Part shown: piece by piece, positions 20,900-32,885 of the stretch | Position numbering within the stretch: the first letter of the stretch is position 1 | How the letters are laid out: every line of letters begins with the position of its first letter | Source: Cylicocyclus nassatus | Taxonomy: Eukaryota > Nematoda > Chromadorea > Rhabditida > Strongylidae | Length of the DNA: 64,000 nucleotides | NCBI GenBank assembly: GCA_958299035.1 | Contig: CATQJL010000112.1 | Span: forward strand, 48,256,941 to 48,320,940 | Direction: 5' to 3' | Translations under genes and position numbers: made by a program | Notes under the pieces: model-generated | Database searches by the model: none | What the model was told of the DNA's origin: nothing | Seen by the model: the letters and a program-made list of their open reading frames with translations, nothing else

Positions 20900-20975
20900 C
20901 TCGCCTCCGCGGATTACTGATCCTTTCCCATATTTATTTCTTACCCCGTAAGGATCAGTAGTCCAAGGAGGCGGC
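20900..20975. repeat. Hairpin-forming inverted repeat upstream of protease gene 2
   Basis: Paralogue of the hairpin at 645-735, with longer arms extending into GCCTCCGCGG and its complement at the outer ends. Confidence 0.5.
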
Positions 20976-21149
20976 GCCTATTCGATTTAAACAGCCAAGT
21001 AGGCATTTTTGTATAGCTATGCTCAAGCTAAAAAAGGAGTACAATGGATGTATAGCTCGTATTCCAGCATATGAGTACCTACGAAAGAAAGCTGCGTTTT
21101 TCTGCATCAAATAGTAGTTGGTTTTCCTGAGTACATTAAGTGTTAACTA

Positions 21150-21998
21150 TTAGGTTGTTCCATAAGTTCGTAGCGTTTTCATTTTCGTCCTCTTATCTTT
21201 AAGGAGCGGTTGATTTGCGGCAAAGTGCGTATATCATCTGGAAGGGCTGATTGTGCTCTTTAAAATACGCCTACTGATTTCGGTGGAAAGGTGATTCACT
21301 CGGATCTCGCAGCTTCGAAAGATGGAAATCTTAAGGGCAAAAGGGCAATTTCGGCATTTGCGCATTTTCCCTTATGAAAAGAAGCGCTTTTGCACAGATT
21401 TTTGTGTCAATTATGCAACATGGCGTTCGCACATCAATATGGGCCAAAAAAGGATTGGATTGCTACAAAAGATCAGGGGCTCAGTAGGGTGTCCCTGAAC
21501 AAGAATTTCCCGGGGACGGGCAGGACGTCCTGCATTGAAAATTGCTGTACAGGTAGGCGATGGTCAAACATACAGTAACCAATCCAACTGCACCGTCTAA
21601 ACCAGGTCCCATCGCAGAAAGCTTAACAGACAGATCCAGTGAACTTCCGCATGACGAAATATGGCCTCATAGGCAAATGTCCTGCACGATTTAACTGGAA
21701 AGTACTTCAGCAACCAAAGTACTCTCCAAATCTCGCTCCATCAGTTATTAGTTGCTCCGCTCTTTGGCAAACCACTGAATGGTGCCTGTTTCGATTTCAG
21801 TTAGTAGTTTGAGCGCTGGTTAGATGACTTTTTTGGGACCGTGCGCGCTACCATTTGAAAGATTGAGGTTGAGAAGCTAACAAGAATGTGCCAGAAGGTT
21901 GTGCGCTACAACGAAGAATATAATTTTGGTTGATTTTTACTGTAAACTAATGGTTTTGTTGGTTTATAAAAACGCTACGAACTTATGGAACGACCTCA
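21150..21998 (+). mobile_element. Decayed mariner transposon, 849 bp
   Basis: TIRs TTAGGTTGTTCCATAAGTTC and TGAGGTCGTTCCATAAGTTC are flanked by TA on both sides (21148-21149 and 21999-22000). Copies A and C lack it. Fragments of a transposase C-terminus are readable near the right end (FERWLDDFF; RMCQKVVRYNEEYNFG before a stop at about 21932). Most of the catalytic region is deleted. It sits between the gene 2 start codon and its candidate TATA box. Confidence 0.8.
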
Positions 21999-22095
21999 TA
22001 TATTAATGATAAAAAGTGAGAGGACACAAAGCCCATGAAAGGCAAGCAGGAAGCTTAAGCTGATTGGAGATAATGTGGAGGAAGATAATGAGTGG

Positions 22096-22103
22096 CTTTT
22101 ATA
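22096..22103 (-). promoter_or_regulatory. Candidate TATA box upstream of protease gene 2
   Basis: TATAAAAG on the minus strand, paralogous to the box at 995-1002. An 849-bp mariner (21150-21998) now separates it from the gene 2 start codon. Confidence 0.28.
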
Positions 22104-22423
22104 CGGCTTTTTTGACTCATTTTTAATATTCTTTTCCCATTTCACTCTCCAAAAAATGTCAAAAGCAATGCTTCCACAGTTTAATCACCAAAGAAAATTT
22201 TTGCAAGCTACCTCAGCTACTCAGATGTACATCAAATGGCCATATTTCAGCGTTCTCTCATTGTCTGATCTCTCATCAGCGACGAGGAATATTGTGTTTC
22301 AACTCTTCCAATATATGCATTGAATCATGAGCTTCAAAAACATCTTATGCCGAAAAGGCTTGATAACACTAAGGAGTTCACCTTTTCTCGCTCAACGCTT
22401 CAATACATTCGTCATCTTCTTCA

Positions 22424-23865
22424 TCTTATATATAAAGCTGAATGTCTGTTTGTATGTCTGTCTGTCTGTATGTCTGTCTGTCTGTATGTCTGTCTGTACG
22501 TATGTTCCGAATAGAAAATTCCATTTCTGAACCGATCCGGACCAAACTTGGCACACATACACTACGGGCCCCGGCGGGTGTCATAGGCTACTTTTCGTCA
22601 TCGATCGATATCGATTTTATCGATTTTTATCGATTTTTTTGCTGAGTTCACCTACGGGGCTGGGAGTTTGCACAGGGGGGTAATCGAGCATGGGGATTCC
22701 GAATACAATATTGGTTTTCAGGATTATCGATTACTTTTATCGATTTTATCGATTTTTTTGCAAAGTTTGAGCTACGGGGCTGGGAGTTGGCACAGGGGGG
22801 TAATCGAGCATGGGGATTTCGAATACAATATTGGTTTTCGGGATTATCGATTACTTTTATCGATTTTATCGATTTTTTTGCAAAGTTTGAGCTAGGGGGC
22901 TGGGAGTTGGCACAGGGGGGTAATCGAGCATGGGGATTCCGAATACAATATTGGTTTTCAGGATTATCGATTACTTTTATCGATTTTATCGATTTTTTTG
23001 CAAAGTTTGAGCTAGGGGGCTGGGAGTTGGCACAGGGGGGTAATCGAGCATGGGGATTCCGAATACAAGATTGGTTTTCGGGATTATCGATTACTTTTAT
23101 CGATTTTATCGATTTTTTTGCAAAGTTTGAGCTAGGGGGCTGAGAGTTGGCACAGGGGGGTAATCGAGCATGCTGATCATCCCCAAGGGGGGTGATCAGC
23201 ATGCTCGATTACGCCCCTGTGCCAAATTCCAGCCCCCTAGCTCAAATTTTCAAAAAATCGATAAAATCGATAAAAGTAATGGACGATCCTGAAAACTAAT
23301 ATTGTGTTCGTAATCAGCATGCTCGATTACCCCCCCTGTGCAAAATCCCAGCCCCGTAGCTCAAACTTTACAAAAAAAATCGGTAAAATCGATAAAAGTA
23401 ATGGACGATCCTGAAAACTAATATTGTGTTCGTAATCAGCATGCTCGATTACCCCCCTGTGCAAAATCCCAGCCCCGTAGCTCAAACTTTACAAAAAAAA
23501 TCGGTAAAATCGATAAAAGTAATGGACGATCCTGAAAACTAATATTGTGTTCGTAATCAGCATGCTCGATTACCCCCCTGTGCAAAATCCCAGCCTCGCA
23601 TGTCAAACTTTGCAAAAAAAATCGATAAAATCAATAAAAGTAATCGATGATTCTGAAAACTAATATTGTATTCGGAATCCCCATGCTCACTTCCCCCCCT
23701 GTGCCAACTCCTAGCCCTGTAGGTGAACTCTGCGAAAAAATCGATAAAAATCGGTAAGATCGACATCGATCGATAACGAAAAGTGGACTGTGACACGCGC
23801 CGGGGCCCGAAGTGTATGTGTGCCAAGTTTGGTCCGGATACGGCGGAGCCGGGTAAGCCAGCTAG
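22424..23865 (+). mobile_element. Non-autonomous Helitron (Helentron-like) with a palindromic minisatellite core
   Basis: Begins TC, ends CTAG, and lies between A (22423) and T (23866). The uninterrupted site is present in copies A (about 1318) and C (about 63289). The 5' end has TCTG/TATG repeats. A 3' hairpin, CGGCGGAGCCG, lies 14 nt before the end. Long subterminal inverted repeats flank about four and a half tandem 120-bp units (about 22640-23180) and their inverted counterparts (about 23190-23720). A central palindrome is at about 23163-23212. No Rep/helicase is encoded. Confidence 0.88.
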
Positions 23866-24894
23866 TGATATCATATTCTTGAAATTCTCATCATTGTAAT
23901 CCTTGCCATTCTTCTGTATGTATCACTTGGAGCATCAACGTTATGCAATGTGCTGCGTAGTGTGCTTGCGCCTGACAATTTCTGAACACAAACTTCTAAT
24001 GCTGATATTCGAAAAGCAATGTACTCCGCAGAGAACACATTCAAATTCAATGAAGTCTTGCGCTATCAATACTAGCATAGAATCTGTCGTTACTTCAACT
24101 CGGCGATGGAATCGACCTTCTATCTATGCTACTATCTAAGCCACATCGCATGATTTCCCGTTCAGAGAAAATTTGCTCAGATGCAACGGTCCGTAAGCAG
24201 ACCAAACTCATCGTCTAAAAAGACGGCCGCAGGTAGTCGTCGTCGCGACTTGCATATCCAAGATTTTGTTAATTGTCAAGAAGCCGCCTTACAAGACTCA
24301 CCACTTGCTAAGCAGCGAGATTCTGTTGCTCATCATTACCAATCTTATCGGTTGCTTCCGTAGTTTGAAGGCATTGTTTCCACAGATGGGGCGTGGTGAG
24401 AGTTTGATGCGGTACAACAGCCGGAAAAGCAAATTTTCGCAATAAATCCATTGCAAAAGGTAAATTCCACAGCAGGATTTCTCCGGCTGTCACCAACTCA
24501 AAACTTCAGTTTAGTGCTACGCGAGTCTGCAAAAAATACCAAATGAACTGCATTAGCTTACCTCTGTCTATGGGTACCATTTGCTGAATTTGGGGGCTTT
24601 TGCTGGAAAATGGAGCTAAATATTCACAAATTTGTTCTTGACTGCATTTTCATAAGTTTTTGACCTTCAAAATTGCTGTTTTGAATTAATTTCAAGGTAG
24701 CAAGATTGTGGAACCCACAAAACTATCTAATACATCCCTTCTAAAATTCAAACACTTTTAGAACGTTGTAAAACACTTATTACGCGCTATTTTATGTCCA
24801 TCTGGCAATAAAAATCGCGCCTCTTGACATACATCTCTCCAGAAGTATCTATGAAGCCAAAATATTGGTCTCCTATCCATATTTACTTTCCCAC

Positions 24895-25080
24895 TATTGA
24901 TATCGTCATTTCGCTGATCGCACGAACTGCACAAACGCTGCGGACAACTCTCGGCGCGGTTGAAATGTTCCGGGAGCGCGATTTGTGCAATGGCGCATTT
25001 GTGCTGGGGCAAGCATTTTGACCTCGCGGCGGGTGCTCCGCAGTTATGTCCGGTCCGTGCGATCAACGAATCAACTGTAA
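24895..25080. mobile_element. Short TIR element, copy B
   Basis: Paralogue of 2073-2501 without the hAT-like insertion, and a relative of 31242-31412. The right end, GATCAACGAATCAACTGTAA, is a diverged form of the TIR. Confidence 0.45.
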
Positions 25081-25785
25081 TCATTTTCAAGCCAATCGCG
25101 GACTCAAGCCCTGTAGACCCTGTAGACTGTCCAGCCTGTAGCGCTTGATAACTAAGTCACAGCCAACTTTGGGAGGTGAAGGCATGTTTTTGAGAATCTT
25201 GTTTGGACAAAACAACTTTTAAAGGATTCTTATGCGGAGTAGCATCCTTAGTCAAACTATCACTCGATCTGATTACGCGACTCTCCGAAATAAAAATTGC
25301 AATTTTTCTTGTAATTTTCACATCAAACGAGATATCCGTGATTCCACCGTGTGCATCTTTCACTTCATCAGCGCAAAATACATGCAAGGGCTGTGTCTCT
25401 GCACCTAGGCGTCTTGTTCTATGTTCCATCTGTTAGACTTTAAGAAAACTTATCTTCGGTCTTTTTAGGCGCTGTAAAGCATAGTTTTTTGGCTTCCAAG
25501 ATCGCTTCGTTCCTTTTTAAGCCAATATGCTCAGAAAGCACAGATATAAGTGCGATAAAGACGAAGACGAAGGATTGCTTTCATACTAGCTACACCAATC
25601 CTTTAATATACTTATAGAAAAAATGAGCAACTTCTCAAACAATATGAATTTTTATTTGAATGTTATAAGCCTGTCTGAATAGATTAGCTTAAAATATGCG
25701 GTTATAGCGTTGTGCTCAACTATAATCTTCATCTGGTTGCTGCTGACTAATCTTCATTGAGAATAATAGATGAGTTGTCACAGTT

Positions 25786-25881
25786 TCAACTTGTAGAAGA
25801 TATGTAGTGAAGCATATATGCATAGTTAGCAACAACCAATAAAAGAATAGCGATCAGCTCCATACTTGCACAGTTCTGCAT
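25786..25881 (-). pseudogene. Truncated paralogue of the small secreted-peptide ORF
   Basis: Reads MQNCASMELIAILLL and stops after 31 codons at a TGA (25788-25786) where copy A has TCA; the downstream sequence is also out of frame relative to copy A. It is a pseudogene only if the copy A ORF is a real gene. Confidence 0.25.
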
Positions 25882-25990
25882 AGTTGTATCCCTCGAGATG
25901 GCGTCTGCAATTTATGTTTTCCTGAATCGCTGACATACAAATCGCAACTCTGACTACCATGTTAAAACCCGATTTAAATCACAAGCAGCG

Positions 25991-26330
25991 TTAAGCCTCG
26001 GACAGAGTTCACGCGATTTGGTCGTTGCGATTCAATCGCTAACAAGACAACTGTTACGAGTTCATTGCATGCCGATCAGCTTGCATTCCGGTTGTGATAC
26101 TTTTCCAGCCCGAAATTTCTGAATGTAAAATGAAAATGAATGGAAATCGCGGCGATTAAATCGCGACGACCGAATCGCGTAAACTCTGTCCGAGGCCTTA
26201 AACGATTAGTCGTGTTGAAAAACTATCACAACCGAAATGCAAGAAGTTCGGCATGCAATGAACTCGTAACATTTGTCTGTAGCGATTGAATCGCGACGAT
26301 CAAATCGCGTGACTCTGCCCGAGGCCTTAA
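25991..26330. mobile_element. Compound TTAA-flanked foldback element
   Basis: TTAA at 25991-25994 and 26327-26330; copy A has a single TTAA at the equivalent site (about 3408), so the insertion is precise. The 46-bp terminal repeats contain ACGCGATTTGGTCG and a counterpart. A third terminus with its own TTAA lies inside at 26198-26201, and 26202-26330 is an inverted copy of the first 130 bp. TTAA targets fit piggyBac-like mobilisation. No coding capacity. Confidence 0.85.
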
Positions 26331-26646
26331 ATGTTCTCTTTATCCCATCAGATGGGCAAAGCTTGCAGTAAAAGGGAGCACAACACATATGCACGATTAT
26401 ATAGAGGTTTCTCAAAGATATGACTACTACGCTCTTCAGCGAAAGTTCTTTCAAAGATCTGCTCTTGATTACTTGTTTTGATGAAATCACACATAAATGA
26501 AAATATTCTTAGAGAATTTCTTGATTCTCCCCATTGATTCTAAATCATTGAAATTGCTAAGCAGTGTCATAGTCTATTTGAACGGATTTTCATCGTAAAA
26601 TTCGGCCATTTACATGGATAGTGCTCCATAGTGTACGTTCCTCATA

Positions 26647-26897
26647 CCAGTGGCGTACCGAGGGGGGGGGGGACGCGCCCCCCCCCCCCCTCCCCAGAGA
26701 AGGGGTCGCGAAATTTTTGAAAGTCACTTACATGAGTCATAAAAATGCGCAAAAGACTTATTTATACTTGTAAGTAATTAAAATATTTTTAAATTTTTTA
26801 AAAATTTAATTTAGCTTTATAAAAAAAATTTTTTTCTAAAATTTTGGGGTTATGGGCCCGCGAAAATTTTGAGAAGCGTACCAAAAATTTTTTCTGG
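26647..26897. mobile_element. Insertion with CCAG/CTGG ends
   Basis: Present in copy B and absent from copy A (about 3752). It starts CCAGTGGCGTACC and ends TTTTTTCTGG, with a GGTACGC-type internal mirror. It contains a run of G followed by a run of C (26661-26695) and an AT-rich half. The target duplication is unclear, so the class is uncertain. Confidence 0.5.
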
Positions 26898-28689
26898 AAA
26901 AACCGAAGAATGGTGACGTAATCAAATTGAAATTCTGAGTCTGCTGAACTATTCTTGACAAGATGACATGGGATACGTTTCGTCTCTATCCTTCTGTATA
27001 TTTCCGTGTTTTGCTGTGCGTGCAGGTACCTCGTTTTCGGTGCTACTTTGGATGATGTAACGACTTAATTTAGTGAGAATAATCCAAATTTAACAGCGTA
27101 GCACAAATGTCTCTCAATGATTTGCTGCGATCTTGACCACTGATCTTCATCGCCCACGTAAAGGCTGCTGCATGACGAAGGCGCAGAAGCAGCATCAGCT
27201 CAGCGGGCACGAACGGTGCTCACGCGTATCTTCACCATTGTAAATTATGTGCCTCTGCGCTCTGCGGCTAATGGAACCGCTTTCGCGCTCAAACATATTG
27301 CGTCTTCGTCGTGCAGCAACGTACACTTTGAAACTGCAGCCTCAACTAACTATATAGTAAGTGGCTTTTGACTACATGTATAGCAAATGAATAACCAGAG
27401 TCTAAGCAAACACAAAAGAACATCTGGGCTTTTACCCAATAAGCCCCCCACCCCCACAATGGTCGGCCGCCTCATCGTGGGTGGAAGTGACATGGATGTC
27501 GAACTGCAATGCACAGCTGAGTCTATACTTTGGCAGGGCCTCCCAAGCTGTGAAGGAGTTCGACGTTTCCGGTTTCGGCCGGATGCCAGCTAAGAACCGG
27601 CCACGCCAGATCCCCCGCCGTCAGGTTTTTCTGGTCACCGGGCGGTTCTCTCCGCTCCACATGCGGGTCAGCGAGTCCCGTGGAGATCAAGGGTAGGCAA
27701 GAGTAGTAATTCTGCTCTTGTAGGGGAAATATTTCATTACTCTACCAGTTAGAAGAATAGAAAGAAACCCTGAACATCGGATCACACTACGGCGCCGGGT
27801 GGTAGCAAGAATGATGTCAGGGCCTGTAGTAAACCCCCCATATGTGCTGACGTATAGCTCGGAGTCTGCTGTGACATGTGCTGACTACCATGGAGCGAGG
27901 CAGGCAAGGCGACTATCCTTTATCATTGCCGGCGGACGCAATCAATGCGAAGCGCCAGGGTAGTCCCACTTTGTCGCTATATGTCACGACATATCGCGAC
28001 ATATAGCGACATATTGCGACATGTCGTGACGGACGAGACAGCGAAATACTTTGTCCATCATGGAGACGCAGAGACATAGCACAAGACTAGAGCTCGACTA
28101 CGCCAACCTCGCAATAGGTCGCACACGCACACAGTTCTCTAAAACGCACGTCAACTGCAATCAATATCAGCAGCTGATAGCGCCTAACCGTCCGAGCAAT
28201 GTGGCGCTTCCATTTGCTAGATATTTCTGCTTTGTACACCCTGTTATTCAGAAAAAGGTGAGTTGTTTTCGACGTAAATGTAGATTCGGTCATATTTTCG
28301 CTTGCTAATTCGTGCTTGTGCTATTTTTCTTTTTTACATTCACAGTGCGCCTCATGCGCGCACCAAATCTCTTTTTCGTGCCAAAATTCCTCAAATTCTT
28401 ATCTTTTCTTCTATCCTAGCATTTTAAACACATATTTTTGCTTGAATTGCTGTTCGTTAGCCGTACACCTCTCGCTTCCCTTCTGTTTTTGAGAGAAGGG
28501 ACCGTCTGGTGCTATGGCTAAGGGAATAGCAAATTTTTGAACATTTTGCTAAGGTAGTAAATGTTTGATTATATTTTCATTTTTCTTATGCACTTCCAAC
28601 ATAGACTGTTCTGAATGCCATTTCCTCTTTACTACCAGGAAGTTTCCTAACATGAGTTTATTTGCATGAAAATTCAACTATTAGCAAAT

Positions 28690-28775
28690 TGCAAAAGGCG
28701 GTATCACGTAGGATTTGAACCCCCCCCCCCCTTGGTCATGCTGGCCTCTGACACTGGCACTGCGCTATCTACTCG
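28690..28775 (-). repeat. tRNA-derived (SINE-like) segment
   Basis: On the minus strand TAGCGCAGTGCCAG resembles an A box and GGTTCAAATCC a B box, but a G run replaces part of the body. It is not a functional tRNA. Confidence 0.4.
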
Positions 28776-28969
28776 TTATCTTCAAATGCTGTATATGTGC
28801 AATTTTACACTTATGGCGAGAGCAGTAATTACTTCTACGATACCAATATTACGGATTGGGAATATTGCAAGTAAAACTTCATGTCGTGTGCCCGTACTGA
28901 TTTTGCTACAACAGCTTTATTGGCTTCGCGCGTTCTTCCTCTCCTAGTAAAACACAGTGAAATTGGTAC

Positions 28970-29035
28970 TTATAGCGCAGCGAGTGTGGGCGCTGTTGTC
29001 GGGGTTATCGGTGGTTCGACCCCGTGTTTATGCGT
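28970..29035 (+). repeat. tRNA-derived (SINE-like) segment, plus strand
   Basis: TAGCGCAGCGAG (A-box-like) is followed about 40 nt later by GGTTCGACCCC (B-box-like). Folding as a tRNA is poor. Confidence 0.4.
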
Positions 29036-30091
29036 TAGTTTTGCGGCGCCCTGCGGATAGCTCGCTATAGTCTTGCGAGATACTCCGAGCTATCACGACA
29101 TAGTCCCTCTATGTTGTGACAACCAGGTGGGGTTTACTACGGGCCCAGGGTCCTCAGGATTTTTGGATTAAACGAAAACGACACGTCTGTCCGGACGACA
29201 TGCTGCCCACGGAGACTGCCTCATGCTCTGCACCTACAACGCCAGGACGGTCCCCACAAACGCCGACCTCCACGCTCTTCTCGACGCTGCATAGCACATC
29301 AAGTACCACATCATCGCTCTGCAGGAAACGAAGTCCAGGAAGAAGGACGTGCGACAGATGAGTGATGGACCGCTCATCATTCGTGGTGAAAAGATTCCAT
29401 CACAAAACGTTGGAGGCGTTGGCTTTGTCGTCCACCCATCTATCGTCCATCTTGTCGATTCGCGTAAGATCCTGTCACCTCGACTGGCCATCCTACGACT
29501 ACGACCTCTACGTCAGAAACCATCAGCATCATCAACTGCTACTCACCAACATCAGCAGCTGACGAATCAGAACTATGCTTTCTACGAAGACGTGGAGCAG
29601 GTTGTCCGCAACGAGAAGTTTTTTTACAAGTTTATTGGGCGACTTCAACGCGAAAATCGGGATGCCACTGGAAAAGGAATATAGGGTCGGGAAGTTTGGA
29701 TATGGGCTCCGGAAAGAAAGCGGCAACCGTCTTTTGGGCTTCTCTCCTCCTCACGACTTTTTCATGGGAGTTCCATCTTCACAAAGAAAGAACATCGCCG
29801 GTGGTCATGAGTGTCGCCCAGCGGAACGACTCACGCGGAGATCGACCACATTCTCATCAACCGAATGTGGAGCTTGCTCGATGTCTCAGTGGTTCCATCC
29901 TTCTGTAGTAGCTCCGATAATTAGCTACCTTCTAGCGAAGATACGATTTAGTCGAAGGCTGGGAAAGAAAGTCTGTCACAGTGCCGCGAGAAGGAAAGCA
30001 CTCGTTTACGGTAACACACTGGAAGAGCTCATATAAAGTTGTGACGGCCCATCGAGGAGGACCCAACGTACTCAGACAATCACAGGCCCTC

Positions 30092-30424
30092 GGCGGCTTT
30101 TGGTGGGTTTTCGCGGTGGCTTTGTGGCTGCCGGCTGAAAATCTTGTCTGTGTAGCTTCTTGTTATGCTCGGACTACAACGTTGTAACTTCAATTAATTC
30201 ATTATAACGATGACAAGTAACAATGAAGAACATAACCATCTGGAGATATGACCACATGGAGAAATAGATATGGCCCCAGATGGTCATGTTCTTCATTGTT
30301 ACTTGCCATCGTTATAATGAATTAATTGAAGTTACAAAGTTGTAGTCCAAGCATAACAAGAAGCTACACAGACAAGATTTTCAGCCGGCAGCCACAAAGC
30401 ACCGCGAAAACCCACCAAAAGCTC
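30092..30424. mobile_element. Foldback element with about 155-bp arms
   Basis: The left arm starts GGCTTTTGGTGGGTTTTCGC and is mirrored by the right arm ending at 30424. The arms share CTGCCGGCTGAAAATCTTG and AACTTCAATTAATTCATT and meet at a short spacer near 30250. Confidence 0.8.
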
Positions 30425-31241
30425 CGTACCTTATCGCCTCACTGCCGCTTCCCGCATTCTTTAAAGATAGGATGTGTCGGTAGCCCAAAAAGGTTAGCTT
30501 AGATCGTATACTACAACTATGTACGGCCACGTTTGTAAACTCTGGATAAAGGTTAGAACTAATGAAATGGCAAGTAACAGTTAATTGGATGAGTACGCAA
30601 GTACGCAGTGATACACACGCATAGATTTACGTTCTTTAGAACAGAAAATATGCTGATAATAGACCTTGAGGGTACAAACATTGATAAAACGATCCATATG
30701 GGGAGCGGCGACAAAGCAATACACATTCCACCGCGATGAATATATTCACAAACATGAGTGAGGAACTGCCAGTGTTAGCGCGCAATGCAGGGGTTTCTCA
30801 TGCGAATCAACAATCCATTCGCGCCTGAGTATCGTTCAAGCAACTGTCAATTCTGATCCAAACCCATTTTCCTTATGTTGTGCAATGCTTCCTCTGGAAT
30901 TGTGTGCGTCTTCATCGGTGACTGCAGCGTCTCGCGTTGATTCGTGACCATGTTCAGTTACTCCTAAAGGATGAAATTAGAAGAGAACATTACGGAGATA
31001 AGGTCACGTTTCAGCATCAATACAAACATCATGAAATGCCTGCAAAAGAGAGAGTAGTTGGAAATATATAGATATACATCAAAGACAGACATTAGACAGA
31101 GAGAAACGCAAGACAAATATGGTACAGCAATTAGTGGAAGTATGAAAAGCCCTAATTTCATTTCTAGGAGGTAGGGAGACTTTATCAAGCCTTGACGATA
31201 AAAAGAGACAGAAACTAGTTCCACATCACAGCTGTAAATAA

Positions 31242-31412
31242 CTATCGTCGATTCGTTGACTGCGCGGATTGGACATAACCGCGGAGCACGCGCCGCGAGG
31301 TAAAACGCTTGCTCCAATACACACTCGCCATTGTTCGTGCTCTCGCAACATGTTAACCGCGCCGCATGCCGCAGCGCTTCAGCAGTCCGTACGGTCAACG
31401 AATCGACGATAG
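31242..31412. mobile_element. 171-bp MITE
   Basis: TIR CTATCGTCGATTCGTTGAC at the left, with its mirror (reverse complement CTATCGTCGATTCGTTGAC) at the right. Related diverged copies at 2073-2501 and 24895-25080. Confidence 0.7.
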
Positions 31413-31487
31413 CTGCGTTGACGAACGACTGGGGGCCAAACAATCTTCCGTAAAACTGTAAACCTTTTATGTGCTCACTGTACAAGT

Positions 31488-31734
31488 ACAGTCGATTCAT
31501 TTCATATGATCATGTGTGCACCCGCACACACCGCACATCTTTGGCGCCCCCATCTCGGATTTGCGCGAGAGAGTGACCAATTGCTATCGCTTACATCATT
31601 TAGAAATAAATAGTACCTAAAAAGAAAAGAAAACAGCGAGAAAACATCAGAATCGCTTAACGGAAGGGTTGCGTCCGCCAAAGATGGACGGTGTGTGCAA
31701 TGGCACACATGATCATATGAAATGAACCGACTGT
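31488..31734. mobile_element. Foldback MITE with about 60-bp TIRs
   Basis: The ends ACAGTCGATTCATTTCATAT and ACAGTCGGTTCATTTCATAT (right end, reverse complement) continue into ATGATCATGTGTGC and CATCTTTGGCG on both sides. No coding capacity. Confidence 0.75.
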
Positions 31735-32729
31735 TCATCATTGAAAAGGTGCGCACTGTGTTTCGATGAATGCACTTGGCTTCGAAATGAGAATTTTACT
31801 TTTTGAAAAGGCCGATCGGTAGAGATGCAGGACTCAAAAGCTTGAATTGAAAAATGCCATATTTTGACTTCGAAATTGTGAAAAACAGAATTGGTAAACG
31901 AAAGGAGAAAAGAAAAGAAGTAAAAGTTACTCTCAACATGAAAGGAACTATGAAACACGTGCGACGAAAACAACTTACGCTGTGTGTGGCACTCAGACTA
32001 AACCTCAAATCAATCCTTCCTCACTCAATTAATTTTGCGTACAACACGCTGGCGTGGAGTGAGCCGTGATGGTCGTTCGTTGCGTAAAAGGTGATGTTTT
32101 CGCGTGTAATCCGCTGAGGCTGAGAGTTTTTTCTCGAAAAAATCATAAACACAGGAAAGTAGCAAAGCATAGCGACGCCCTCTAATCAATAAGCATTTCG
32201 AAAATGGACGCACGCGAAACGCAATGATGCAGATCTTTGAGCGCAAAGAGAGCACGCTTGTAGTCGAATGATGTGACAGCGGCGAAAATGTTGAGAGAAA
32301 GGCACTTTTATGTTTACATTTGTAAAATGAGTGAATAGATGGAACAAAGAAGTGAATAGTGAAGTGAAGATTGAAAATGAGTGAATAGAACAAAGAAAAG
32401 CAAAGATGAAAACAAAGATTACGCAACAAGAAATGAAAAAATGACGCGAGCCCACGCTGCCAATCTCGTTTGCCTGCACATCTAACTTTTCTGCTGCGAT
32501 CAACAATGTCTCGAGCGGGCAACGATATGGCTTCCAGTTGGCAGCCACAATGCGACGTTATGAATTAAGGCTGCCTTCTCATAGCATTGTTGCGGCCCGC
32601 TGACAGAAATCTTGTATTCGCAGCCCCATCGTTTCACGGTCGCTGCCAGCTTAACGGAGTCGCTGCCTCATCGTCGCCTTTTCGCTGCTTTTGTAGGAAT
32701 GAATGCGCTCTGCAGCTATTTTCTGACTC

Positions 32730-32885
32730 ATGGAAGATTATAGCTGCCCGCTGGTAGTCCGTCGCTGCCCGCTCACCGGGCGACGCCATTCCTACAATGT
32801 CGTCGCCCGCTCACTGCCACTTTTGCAGTATCGCCGCCCGCTCAGTGAAACTGCCCTTTATCGCCGCCGGCTGAGGGCCTGTGAT
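32730..32885. repeat. Degenerate GCTGCCCGCT motif cluster
   Basis: Five imperfect copies of a CGCCGCCCGCTCA-type motif lie within about 150 bp. Nature unknown. Confidence 0.4.

Larger units (their letters stand above)
27821..29145. mobile_element. 1.3-kb TIR transposon with a CAG target duplication
   Basis: TIRs GGCCTGTAGTAAACCCC and GGCCCGTAGTAAACCCC are flanked by CAG on both sides (27818-27820 and 29146-29148). RTE 1 shows the empty site at about 4680. The interior has tandem GCGACATAT-type repeats (about 27980-28030), a minus-strand tRNA-like block (28690-28775) and a plus-strand one (28970-29035). No transposase was recognised, so it is non-autonomous. A 3-bp duplication is compatible with PIF/Harbinger-like or CACTA-like groups; the assignment is open. 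Confidence 0.75.
27390..30090 (+). mobile_element. RTE-type retrotransposon 2, fragment interrupted by another element
   Basis: Paralogue of RTE 1. The leader (27390-27820) and endonuclease region (29149-about 29700) match RTE 1, and the coding remnant continues to about 30090 with RTE-like blocks absent from RTE 1. It is split by the 1325-bp insertion at 27821-29145 and has several frameshifts. No reverse transcriptase domain is seen. Confidence 0.8.

Noticed and set aside
22648..23202. 184-codon repetitive open frame and its plus-strand partners
   Set aside because: Translation of the Helitron 120-bp minisatellite; the unit length is a multiple of three, so frames stay open by chance.
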